A DNA stretch of 17,558 nt from contig JAUWBH010000129.1 of the NCBI GenBank assembly GCA_030605085.1, positions 1 to 17,558 of the forward strand, written 5' to 3'. The translations under genes and the position numbers were made by a program. The DNA comes from Promethearchaeota archaeon. Its GTDB lineage: Archaea > Asgardarchaeota > Lokiarchaeia > Sigynarchaeales > SOKP01. The notes below the pieces were generated by a model that saw only the letters and a program-made list of their open reading frames with translations, did no database searches and had not been told where the DNA came from. Positions 1 to 8,032 of this stretch are shown in pieces (within the stretch, counting starts at the first letter, position 1; each line of letters opens with the position of its first letter).

Positions 1-186
1 ATCCTAAATTCGTTCTTTCTACCTTTAAAATTAAAAAAAAAAATAAAATTATAGTCAAAAAAATCAATAACATTTATACCAAATTTTATCAAATAATATT
101 ATTTTTGTAATTATTTCGAAAATACTACTGTAAATCAGAAATCCTTTACATTATAGATGCTTAAATACTTTAACTCAATATTAATA
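1..186. other. AT-rich leader with no gene
   Basis: No open reading frame or stable structure is visible here. The stretch is almost entirely A and T, with an A-run near position 37. Its only likely function is to carry the promoter of the structured element that follows, with a box A-like sequence at about 159-170. Confidence 0.5.
159..170 (+). promoter_or_regulatory. candidate archaeal box A upstream of the structured RNA element
   Basis: The sequence GCTTAAATAC resembles an archaeal TATA (box A) element. It lies about 25 bases before the first hairpin of the GC-richer element at 187-350, the usual distance between box A and a transcription start. The assignment rests on spacing and composition only. 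Confidence 0.3.
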
Positions 187-350
187 TATTGAGGAGTTCC
201 CTCAATAGTAGAAAAGTTTTCTCGCATCGAGAATGGGAGAGCATAACTGAGAGCCCGTCCAGCGCAGTTCTGGATGACGACCTTTCGGAGTAGAAAAGCA
301 TTCCCAAATTCCGTAGCGGATGATGGGATAGAGGCGTTCGGACTAATGCC
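187..350 (+). ncRNA. candidate structured non-coding RNA, family not recognised
   Basis: This stretch is clearly richer in G and C than the AT-rich DNA around it and has no convincing reading frame. Hairpins read directly from the sequence are: 187-194 with 200-207 (8 bp); 219-224 with 228-233 (6 bp, tight CAT loop); 256-262 with 270-276 (7 bp, one G-U pair); and 333-338 with 345-350 (6 bp, one G-U pair). A longer-range helix can join 231-238 to 302-311 with a two-base bulge, as an alternative to part of the second hairpin. The ten-base word AGTAGAAAAG occurs twice, at 207-216 and 289-298. I found no RNase P, SRP, 5S, tRNA or clear C/D-box signature. It could be an independent small RNA or a leader of the gene at 515. 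The strand is inferred from the upstream box A. Confidence 0.45.
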
Positions 351-469
351 GCAAATAATTCAACAAAACATCGTTGATAATATTATTTGAAATAATTTGA
401 ATACCATTTTATTCATTTTAATAGTCTCCGTCTTTAGTAGATCAAAATTTGATTTTAATAAGGATATTA
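351..469 (+). other. AT-rich spacer with possible 3' end of the structured RNA
   Basis: No gene is seen. T-rich stretches around 402-422 could end a transcript from the upstream structured element. A small inverted repeat (ATCAAA/TTTGAT) lies at 441-453. Confidence 0.25.
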
Positions 470-480
470 AATTATATATG
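470..480 (+). promoter_or_regulatory. candidate box A for the amidohydrolase gene
   Basis: AATTATATATG resembles an archaeal TATA element. It lies 35-45 bases upstream of the start codon at 515, so a transcript could have a short leader of about ten bases. The assignment rests on sequence and spacing only. Confidence 0.35.
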
Positions 481-514
481 AATATATCATTAAACTTAAA
501 ACTAAGGAAAAAAT

Positions 515-2131
515 ATGGCTGTATTAATTAAAAATGGTTTATTAATTGATGGAAGTGGCTCATCAGGTTATAAAGCTGATGTTTTAATTAAGGACGATAC
601 AATAGTTAAGATCGGACTTAACTTAAAAGCAAACGGATCTAAATCGATTGATGCTTCGAATAGAGTTGTTGCTCCTGGATTCATAGATATACATAATCAT
701 AGTGATCTTACGTTATTCCAATCAAAAAAAATCGAACCTTTTATTTGTCAGGGAGTTACTACTCTCGTTATAGGAATGTGTGGATTGGGGATTGCTCCTG
801 CTAACGATAAAGTAAGAAAGTCTTATTTTGATTTTCTTAATAAAGCTTTTATCTCTACAGGTTCTTTATTTGAGAGCTTACAAGATTATTTTGATGAAAT
901 TCAAAACAAAGGAGGCATTTCAGCCAATTTGGCATTTTTTATACCGCAAGGAAATGTGAGAGCTTGTATTTTAGGATCGGAAGAACGACCAGCAACAGAA
1001 GAAGAGTTAAATGCTATGAAAGATATTATTAGAGAAAATATGGAAGCTGGAGCATTTGGACTATCTTCAGGGTTAGTATATCTTCCAGGATCAGTAACTC
1101 CGACAGAAGAACTAATAGAGCTCTCTAAAGTGGTTAGTGAATATGATGGCATCTATGATTCTCATATGAGAAATGAAGGAGCAGGCATTATAGATATCGG
1201 AATGAGTGAGTTAGTAAGAATTGCGAGGGAAGCAAATGTAAAGGCTCATATTTCACATTGGAGTGTAATAAGTAGAAACGCACGTGAAATGACGCCAAAG
1301 GTTATTGAATACATAAAAAATGCCCAAGGAGAGGGCCTTAAAATCTCCGCTGATGTTACCGTTTATGATGATGGAGCTACAAGCTTATCGTTTATATTAT
1401 TACCTACTTGGGTTTTTCAGGATTTCAAGGGAAATCTCACTAATCCAGACACGCGAAAAAGAATTATAGATGAAGTATTTGAAAAAATCTATTCCTTCTT
1501 TTTTTCGGGAGCTCCGAAAAAGGATCAAAGAACTTCAATTTTCGAAGGATTAAGCAAATCGACTCAAATTATTAGTACAACGTATTCTACTCAAGTTGAG
1601 GGCAAGTCAATATATGATGCCTTGAAGGAGTTATATCCCAATAAAAACCTTGAAGATGCTTTATTAGATTTCATTAGGGAAGAAGATGGAGGAATTATGA
1701 TAAGATTTAAGCTCAAAGATGAGAAGAGAAGTGTAATTCCCATTTTTAAACAAGAGTTTGTATGTCCTAGCTCAGATGGGTTCTTAGAAATGAAAAAAAA
1801 TACTCATCCACGTTCATATGGTGCTTTTGCGCGAGTATTACAGAGATGGGTTAGGGAAAAGAAGGTAATCTCTTTAGAAGAAGCGATTAGAAAGATGACC
1901 TCTCTGCCTGCTTCTATACTTTCATTACCAGACAGAGGTATTATTAAAGAAGGCTATAAGGCAGATATAGTCATTTTTGATCCTAAAACCATCGAGGAAA
2001 AAGGTACAATTGAGAATGGGCGTCAACATCCAGAAGGAATTGATTATGTCATTGTAAATGGAGCAATAACCGCTGAAAAAGGTAAACATACAGGAGCATT
2101 AAATGGTCAAATTTTAAAACATAAAAAATGA
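515..2131 (+). CDS. N-acyl-D-amino-acid deacylase / D-aminoacylase-like amidohydrolase
   Basis: This 538-residue amidohydrolase-superfamily protein has the length usual for D-aminoacylases, which remove the acyl group from N-acyl-D-amino acids in the cytoplasm. The N-terminal beta-sandwich and first metal motif are visible: VVAPGFIDIHNHSDLT, with His60 and His62. Cys89 in the GMCG motif, His217 in DSHMRNE, His245/His248 in HISH and Asp421 in SSDGF match in order the Cys-His-His-Asp metal and catalytic set known from Alcaligenes D-aminoacylase. The C-terminal part, HPRSYGAFARVL then GIIKEGYKADIVIFDP, is typical of the family and closes the beta-sandwich. No signal peptide or membrane segment is seen. 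The start at 515 follows a weak AAGGAA-like purine stretch and leaves the VLIKNGLLIDG beginning intact. The gene stands alone, with a T-run after its stop and about 100 bases to the next gene. A dihydropyrimidinase-like or other acyl-amino-acid substrate cannot be excluded. Confidence 0.85.
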   Translation: MAVLIKNGLLIDGSGSSGYKADVLIKDDTIVKIGLNLKANGSKSIDASNRVVAPGFIDIHNHSDLTLFQSKKIEPFICQGVTTLVIGMCGLGIAPANDKVRKSYFDFLNKAFISTGSLFESLQDYFDEIQNKGGISANLAFFIPQGNVRACILGSEERPATEEELNAMKDIIRENMEAGAFGLSSGLVYLPGSVTPTEELIELSKVVSEYDGIYDSHMRNEGAGIIDIGMSELVRIAREANVKAHISHWSVISRNAREMTPKVIEYIKNAQGEGLKISADVTVYDDGATSLSFILLPTWVFQDFKGNLTNPDTRKRIIDEVFEKIYSFFFSGAPKKDQRTSIFEGLSKSTQIISTTYSTQVEGKSIYDALKELYPNKNLEDALLDFIREEDGGIMIRFKLKDEKRSVIPIFKQEFVCPSSDGFLEMKKNTHPRSYGAFARVLQRWVREKKVISLEEAIRKMTSLPASILSLPDRGIIKEGYKADIVIFDPKTIEEKGTIENGRQHPEGIDYVIVNGAITAEKGKHTGALNGQILKHKK

Positions 2132-2150
2132 TTAAATCTTACTATTATTC

Positions 2151-2157
2151 TTTTTTT
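2151..2157 (+). terminator. T-run terminator after the amidohydrolase gene
   Basis: Seven consecutive T residues lie 20 bases after the stop codon, within a T-rich stretch. Archaeal termination commonly uses such T-runs without a hairpin. Confidence 0.4.
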
Positions 2158-2234
2158 AGTTATTAAACTTAAAAGAAAAGGTTTAAAATGTCCAAAGTTT
2201 CATTAATAAATAAAGCATAAGTAGGATATCTATC

Positions 2235-3098
2235 ATGGTAATTGATAAGAAATGGTTTAAAGATAAAATTAAGAGATTTTTATCTGAGGATGAAAGTAAT
2301 AAAATGGATAAGGTGGATGGCTCGCTCATATTTGATCCCGAGGTTTTGGTTGGATTTGCTTCTGGAAACGATTCGATTTTCGAAGATTATAAAAAAATAA
2401 TTGGAACTTTTCATCTAACACCTATAGAAGCTTTTACTAAATATTGTGAAAAAAATAAATTACCAATTCCATCACCTTTCGATAATCTTTCAGTAGTAGC
2501 ATTTATCCTTTCTATTAACGAGATGACTAAAAAAGAAAACTTTAAATACTCAAAAGAAATGCCTGCTGAGAGATGGGCTCATACCAGACTTTTCGGAGAA
2601 CAATCAAATCAAAAATTGCAGAAATATTTAATTAGTGAATTAAAAAAAGAAGGAATATCCGCTGTTGCTCCTATGACAGAAAGGTACATGTTTAAAATAC
2701 GCCGAAAACACGAGAATGGTGTATGGGCGTCAACATGGAGCCATAGACACGTGTGTTTCGCTGCGGGTCTAGGATTTTTTGGTTTAAGCGATGGATTTAT
2801 TAACGAAAAAGGCATTGCTATGCGATGTGGAAGCATTGTAATTAATTATAAATTGCCTTCTGATGCTGATAAACGACCAGAAGATCCGTATAATGATTAT
2901 TGTTTAAAATGTGGAGCTTGTATTAAGAGATGTCCAGCAGATGCAATTAATTTTAAAACTCGTCACGATAAACAAAAATGTTCTCTCTACGTCATGGATA
3001 CCGTTCCTTTTATTAAAACAAACTTCGGTATAAATATTTATTCATGTGGTCTATGTCAGGTTGGAGTTCCTTGTGAAAACCGACCCCCCCTTTTGTAA
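2235..3098 (+). CDS. 4Fe-4S dicluster protein of the QueG / reductive-dehalogenase family (COG1600-like)
   Basis: This 287-residue protein has the family core AGLGFFGLSDGFI (177-189) followed by two iron-sulfur motifs. Cys223, 226, 229 and 233 form a ferredoxin-like CxxCxxCxxxCP cluster. Cys249, 271, 274 and 280 (CGLCQVGVPCE) form the second. In QueG and RdhA this arrangement feeds electrons to a base-off cobalamin. It is shorter than bacterial QueG (about 380 residues) and lacks the C-terminal HEAT-like extension. It has no twin-arginine signal or membrane anchor, so it is probably cytoplasmic. Archaea are not known to make queuosine at tRNA position 34, so a role in queuosine synthesis is unlikely. 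A cobalamin-dependent reduction, possibly dehalogenation, is an inference. A run of seven C lies just before the stop, but shifting the frame there adds only a few codons, so the end is probably real. The stop is two bases from the end of the convergent kinase gene. Confidence 0.75.
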   Translation: MVIDKKWFKDKIKRFLSEDESNKMDKVDGSLIFDPEVLVGFASGNDSIFEDYKKIIGTFHLTPIEAFTKYCEKNKLPIPSPFDNLSVVAFILSINEMTKKENFKYSKEMPAERWAHTRLFGEQSNQKLQKYLISELKKEGISAVAPMTERYMFKIRRKHENGVWASTWSHRHVCFAAGLGFFGLSDGFINEKGIAMRCGSIVINYKLPSDADKRPEDPYNDYCLKCGACIKRCPADAINFKTRHDKQKCSLYVMDTVPFIKTNFGINIYSCGLCQVGVPCENRPPLL

Positions 3099-3100
3099 CA

Positions 3101-6100
3101 TTATTCTGCTTCTGGAATTAAAACGACAAAATTACTTCCTTGATTATAATCTCCTTTGACCTTGTCCTCAACCCAAATTTGTCCATTATAGCTCTCTATG
3201 ATTTTTTTCACTAAGGATAATCCTATACCCATTCCCCTAATCTTAGTGTCTTTTTTAAATCCTTTTTGAAAAATTGCTTTTTTATTTGCGTCAGGGATGC
3301 CTATTCCGTTATCTATAAAGTCGATTCTAATATATTTTATATTTTGTCTTCTCTCTTTGTAGATTTTAATAAGAACATAGACAATTGAATTATTGTTATA
3401 TTTAGCAGCGTTAATTAATATATTTTCAAAAACATCTAATAATAATTCGTTTGCATTAACATGTAGTTGCTTGTCTGGAGATTCAATATGAACAACAATT
3501 TCTTTTTCTTGAAAGCTTTTGCGCATAAATCTGATCGATTCTTTTAAAATCTTACAGAGTTCTGTCGATTGAAGTAATATTTCGGCATCTTCAAGTTGGG
3601 ATAATTTTCGAACATTAGAGATTAAATTTGTCCCTCTATCAACAGATTTTTGAATTATATCAATTAACTTGTCTACATCTTTTACATCTTCAGGTTTACT
3701 TTGAATTATTGGAAAAAGCTCTACAGAAGATTGTACATTTTGAAGTACATTACTTATATCGTGCATAAGTATATCCTTGTAAAAATTCGATTTATTATAA
3801 GCTTCACGATAATTCTTTTCTGATTCTTTTAAATTTAGTTCTCCTTGTTTTCTTTCAGTAATGTCTCTAATGAATACCGCAATCCTATTTTCCGAAAAAT
3901 ATAAAAGGCGAGCCTCAAAAAAACGATCCTCGTTTCTTATCGGGAGGACATATTCAACAATTTGTGGCTTTTTTGTTTTTAAAGTCAAATTCATAGACGC
4001 TTTAAACAATTCAGCCACATTTTTTGGTAATACTTCGCTCATCTTCTTACCAAGAAATTCTTCAGGGGATAAGTAAAGATCTTCTTGGGGGCCACTATAT
4101 TCTAAAATTGTAGTATCAACAGAAAGTAAGAAATACAAATCAGGATTAGCTTCAAATATAGTTCTGAATTTCTTTTCCGATTTTTTTAATTTTTCTTCTG
4201 CTTCCTTTCGTTTATTGATATCTATTACCATTGAACGAGATTCTATAACATTTCCAGACTGATCTAAAATCGGCTTTACTGTTAAGCTTATCCAAAAGGA
4301 TTCTCCACTTTTTTTTTTCATTTGAAGTTCTTCATCTTGAATTTTTTCACCTTGTAAAAATCGCTGAAAGATATTTTTAGCCTTTTCACTCCCATTTTTA
4401 GTATCGGCGTATAAATCAATAACTTTCATTTTTGAAAACTCCTCTTTAGTATACCCTAGTAGCATCTCCGCAGTTTTATTATATCCCAAAATTGACTTAT
4501 CTGGGCTTATTGAAAAATAAGCATTTGGTGCTTCTTCGTATAAGCTTCGATATTTTTCTTCTGATTCCTTTATTTTTAGTTCTGCGTGCATATACTCGGT
4601 GATATCTCTTCCGTAAAGGTTTGCGTACCCTGCTTCCTTTATCGGAGTAATCGAAAAAGAAAAAATTCGATCGTTAATTTCTATGTCAACTGTTTGCCTT
4701 ACATTGTTCGAAATAGAATCGCCAATGTGCGCTCGGAGCAAGTCCGGTATGTTGCTTCCTTCTTGAATATTAAATAAACTCTGACCTGCGTCATTTGCGT
4801 AAATAACTGTTTCTTTAGTGAGCCTTAAAACTGGATTTGGGTTCTCGGAAGGAAATCTTGCTAAATCCCTGATATCTTTTTCAGCTTTCCTGCGCTCGGT
4901 GATGTCCCTCCCGATAGACACAATGTACATAGGATTACTTTCTTTATCCAGCATAATTGAAGCAGAATATTCAAAAGGGATAGTTCTACCATCTTTGGTA
5001 ATAAGATCCATTTGGATTGTGCCTTCTCCCTCTTTTAATATTTTTTCTGTAGTTTTATTTGCGCGTTTCAAGTCTTCTTCATTATAATAAGAATCGGGGG
5101 CTTTCATTGACGATATTTCTTTATCATTATACCCACTAACATCACCGAATGCCTTGTTCCATCTAATAGCTTTGCCAGTTGAGGGATCAAAAATAAAAAA
5201 TGTATCTCTCTGTGCAAACAAGGCCATTTCAGTGAATTCTTTTTCTTTAAGAAGGTCTTCTTCAAACTTTTTACGCTCAGTAATATCTTCTGTATGAACT
5301 AAGACCAAATCTGGAGGAACAAAACCATATTTTGCTAAAAGCAATTTTTCGGTTTTTAAAGATTCGAAATAATACTTCATCTCTCGAATAATATTAGTTT
5401 TTTCTTCCATGCAACAATTTAAATCCTTTAAAATATCTGGGCGATCTCTGTACATCTCAACAGCTTTAATTCCTATATAATTTTTGACCGATCCAAGTGT
5501 AATTTCCTCAGCTGCATTATTATAGTCAATTAATTTAAAACTATTCTCTACTTTTTGCCATGTATATGTAGGAACTGGTATTCCCTTGAAAAGTGCTTTA
5601 AATCTTTCTCTCGATTCGTTTAAATTTTGTTCCGCCAATTTACGCTCGGTAATGTCTTCTCCTGAACTCAGAGATCCATTTATTTTACCGTCGGTATCCT
5701 TAAGTACTACTGATGACCATGTTATTACCTTTTCACTACCGTTTTTAGTTAATATTTGATTTTCATAGAACTCTACTACTTCCAATTCTCCATTCATTAG
5801 TTTCTTAAAATAATCGTATACTCCATCCCTATCGTGTGGAGAAAGACAAGTTTCGAACCAATTCTTTCCAATTAATTCTCCCTCTTCGTATTCAAGTATC
5901 TCATAACCTTTTTTGTTTAACAATGTAATTATCCCGTTTCTGTCAAGAGCAACAATAATAACATTTACCAGATTTAAGTACAGTTCTGCTTTTTCCCTTT
6001 CTTTAATTATTTTTAATTCAGCTTGCTTGCGCTCTGTAATGTCTCGATTTATCGCTACAGCTCCTATGGGATTCCCTGTGAAATCTTTAATCAAAGAAAC

Positions 6101-7750
6101 TGATGAAAGTATATTGATGGGAGCACCATCCCTTTTAGGTTGAATTACCTCCCCTCTCCAAAATCCATTATCAAAAAATTCCTTTAGAACTGTCTCTTCC
6201 TCATCGTAAAGATATTCAACGGGAATTGTATCTCTAACATTTTTCCCCAACACTTCGTTCGCTTTCCATCCATAAATTAATTCTGCTGCATTGTTCCAGC
6301 TTACAATATTAAATTTTGTGTCAGTAGAAATAATTGCATCAGAAACATCTTCAACAAGCTTAGCTTGGTAGCGCATTTTTTCCTCTGACTTCTTACGCTC
6401 AGTAATATCTCTTATTACTCCTATATATTTAATTTCATTATCAATTTTAATACTACGCCCTCTTGCAGAAGCATATATATAATGTCCATCTTTATGAAGT
6501 CTTCTATATTCAACAGACATAATTTCATTAGATTTAAGTGTTTTTTGCATCAATTCTTTTATTTTAGTGGTATCATCAGGATGTACTATGTCAAACGCAT
6601 TTGAACCAATTACCTCTTCAGGGTAATATCCCGTGATATTGAAAACTTGTGGGCTAACATAAGTATATGTTCCACTAAGATCAACCACAAAGATCTCGTC
6701 TTGTATATTATCTATCAAATTGCGATACATTTCTTCAGATTCTTTTAATTCTTTAGTCCTTTCCTCAATCTTTTGTTCTAACTCTTGATTTAATTCTTTT
6801 AATTCTTGTTCAGCTTGCCTTCTTTTAGAGTCAGATTTCAATTTTTCAATGCCGTAGGCTAAGTTATTTACTAATTCCATTAAAAAATCTACTTCTTCTT
6901 TATCAAACGCGTTCGGTTCAGCTGAATATATATTCAATGTTCCAATAACTTCGCTTTCTACGATTAGTGGAAGGGCAATCGATGATTTATAACCCCTTTT
7001 AATTGCTTGTTCCCTCCAGGGTTCAAATTTAGGGTCCGTAAGTATATTTTTTGCCAAACTTGGTTTCTTCGTTCTTATAGCTGTTCCAGTTGGACCTCTA
7101 CCTCTTTCTGTATTAGCATAAGTTATGTTTACGGTTTCAAGATAACCATCTTCAAAGCCCTCTTGAGCTACAGGATTAACTGTTTTTTCCTCGTCTTTAT
7201 CTGCCATACCAACCCAAGCTAGATGATATCCTCCCAACTCTACAATAATTTTACATATCCTCTGGAGTAAATTTAATTCATTCTTGGCAAATAATAATAA
7301 TTTATTACATTCGCTTATCATGTTGAGAGCACGATTAATCTTTTTTAGATTTTTTTTCACTACCTTTCGCTCTGTAATGTCTTGAACTTGGACTAAATAA
7401 TTACTTATTAATTTTATTCCATCTTCATATAAAGGAGTTATCAGCACATCAAGATTAATAATACCTGATTTTGAAGTTTTATATAAATTGAATTTCTTAA
7501 CTTGTTCAAAATCGAAGACTGATTCGTATCTTATAGTTTCACCGCTTTTTAATTTCTCCATTTCCATTTCCGGTATATTTGGATCTTTAAAGAGTTCGAA
7601 TCCCTTTACTTCTGAAATATCTGATACATCAAAAATGTCTAAACAAGCTTTATTAACATCGAGTAGTTTACCCTCTGAATCGAAAAGTTCAATTCCAATT
7701 GGAGAGTCTATAAAAATTTTTTTAAATAATTCCTTTTCTAAGCTGTCCAT
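3101..7750 (-). CDS. giant soluble multi-PAS/GAF sensor histidine kinase
   Basis: This 1549-residue protein reads as a chain of sensor domains ending in a kinase core. PAS1 spans about 5-130. A GAF domain spans about 145-305 (ALPLIVESEVIGTLNIYS). A short coiled coil (306-338) leads to PAS2 (339-457), PAS3 (461-580), PAS4 (587-708), PAS5 (712-830), PAS6 (835-958), a short divergent PAS7 (960-1058), PAS8 (1062-1188) and PAS9 (1190-1306). Nearly every PAS domain ends in the DITERK linker. The dimerisation/phosphoacceptor region holds His1330 in LMHDISNVLQ. The ATPase shows the N box (ENILINAAKY, 1442-1451), G1 (DNGIGIPD, 1480-1487) and G2 (GMGIGLSLVKK, 1506-1516). No transmembrane helix, signal peptide or receiver domain is visible, so it is probably a cytoplasmic sensor of redox state or small ligands. 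No response regulator lies in the window. A purine-rich AGAGGATT stretch precedes the start codon at a usable distance. Confidence 0.93.
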   Translation of the reverse strand: MDSLEKELFKKIFIDSPIGIELFDSEGKLLDVNKACLDIFDVSDISEVKGFELFKDPNIPEMEMEKLKSGETIRYESVFDFEQVKKFNLYKTSKSGIINLDVLITPLYEDGIKLISNYLVQVQDITERKVVKKNLKKINRALNMISECNKLLLFAKNELNLLQRICKIIVELGGYHLAWVGMADKDEEKTVNPVAQEGFEDGYLETVNITYANTERGRGPTGTAIRTKKPSLAKNILTDPKFEPWREQAIKRGYKSSIALPLIVESEVIGTLNIYSAEPNAFDKEEVDFLMELVNNLAYGIEKLKSDSKRRQAEQELKELNQELEQKIEERTKELKESEEMYRNLIDNIQDEIFVVDLSGTYTYVSPQVFNITGYYPEEVIGSNAFDIVHPDDTTKIKELMQKTLKSNEIMSVEYRRLHKDGHYIYASARGRSIKIDNEIKYIGVIRDITERKKSEEKMRYQAKLVEDVSDAIISTDTKFNIVSWNNAAELIYGWKANEVLGKNVRDTIPVEYLYDEEETVLKEFFDNGFWRGEVIQPKRDGAPINILSSVSLIKDFTGNPIGAVAINRDITERKQAELKIIKEREKAELYLNLVNVIIVALDRNGIITLLNKKGYEILEYEEGELIGKNWFETCLSPHDRDGVYDYFKKLMNGELEVVEFYENQILTKNGSEKVITWSSVVLKDTDGKINGSLSSGEDITERKLAEQNLNESRERFKALFKGIPVPTYTWQKVENSFKLIDYNNAAEEITLGSVKNYIGIKAVEMYRDRPDILKDLNCCMEEKTNIIREMKYYFESLKTEKLLLAKYGFVPPDLVLVHTEDITERKKFEEDLLKEKEFTEMALFAQRDTFFIFDPSTGKAIRWNKAFGDVSGYNDKEISSMKAPDSYYNEEDLKRANKTTEKILKEGEGTIQMDLITKDGRTIPFEYSASIMLDKESNPMYIVSIGRDITERRKAEKDIRDLARFPSENPNPVLRLTKETVIYANDAGQSLFNIQEGSNIPDLLRAHIGDSISNNVRQTVDIEINDRIFSFSITPIKEAGYANLYGRDITEYMHAELKIKESEEKYRSLYEEAPNAYFSISPDKSILGYNKTAEMLLGYTKEEFSKMKVIDLYADTKNGSEKAKNIFQRFLQGEKIQDEELQMKKKSGESFWISLTVKPILDQSGNVIESRSMVIDINKRKEAEEKLKKSEKKFRTIFEANPDLYFLLSVDTTILEYSGPQEDLYLSPEEFLGKKMSEVLPKNVAELFKASMNLTLKTKKPQIVEYVLPIRNEDRFFEARLLYFSENRIAVFIRDITERKQGELNLKESEKNYREAYNKSNFYKDILMHDISNVLQNVQSSVELFPIIQSKPEDVKDVDKLIDIIQKSVDRGTNLISNVRKLSQLEDAEILLQSTELCKILKESIRFMRKSFQEKEIVVHIESPDKQLHVNANELLLDVFENILINAAKYNNNSIVYVLIKIYKERRQNIKYIRIDFIDNGIGIPDANKKAIFQKGFKKDTKIRGMGIGLSLVKKIIESYNGQIWVEDKVKGDYNQGSNFVVLIPEAE

Positions 7751-8032
7751 AATAATCCTCTAATAAATTTAACAAAAATGAAGTAATGTAAAATATTTTC
7801 AATAACAATATTTAAAGAATTTTTATTTAAAGTTTTGCTATATATGATATATAACTTTGCCTTACTAAATATTATAGATAAATTTATATCAGTTTGGAAT
7901 TCCAAAATTTTCAGCTATATTAAAAATGTTAATGAGATCTCTTTAATTGTTAATTTAACATCTTAAATTAACCTCTAAAACCTTTTAATATAATAATTTA
8001 AGAGTTTGATTTTTAGAAATAATTTGAATATT
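7751..8032. other. intergenic region upstream of the kinase
   Basis: No gene is seen. The region is AT-rich. It contains a TATA-like double motif on the minus strand near 7838-7858, which could serve the kinase with a long leader, and the inverted repeat listed separately at 7949-7972. Confidence 0.4.
7949..7972 (-). terminator. perfect inverted repeat 3' of the LRR gene
   Basis: GTTAATTTAA (7949-7958) and TTAAATTAAC (7963-7972) form a perfect 10-bp stem with a four-base loop. It lies 60 bases past the stop of the minus-strand LRR gene and about 200 bases upstream of the kinase start. It may protect or end the LRR transcript. No strong T-run follows, so a role as an intrinsic terminator is uncertain. 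Confidence 0.3.

Noticed and set aside
256..276. Hairpin with GATGAC considered as a K-turn of a C/D or H/ACA guide RNA
   Set aside because: The tandem G-A pairs expected opposite the bulge are not present, and no properly placed box D or ACA follows.
333..350. GGCGTTCGGACTAATGCC considered as a tRNA T-arm
   Set aside because: The loop lacks the conserved TTCRA pattern, and there is no acceptor, D or anticodon arm around it.
3084..3090. Run of seven C near the end of the Fe-S protein, considered as a frameshift that truncates a longer protein
   Set aside because: Either alternative frame closes within a few codons to about 20 codons, and the convergent kinase gene begins its 3' end two bases on, so there is no room for a lost domain.
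3861..7763. Several plus-strand frames inside the kinase gene
   Set aside because: All are antisense shadows of a continuous 1549-residue minus-strand protein with full domain support.
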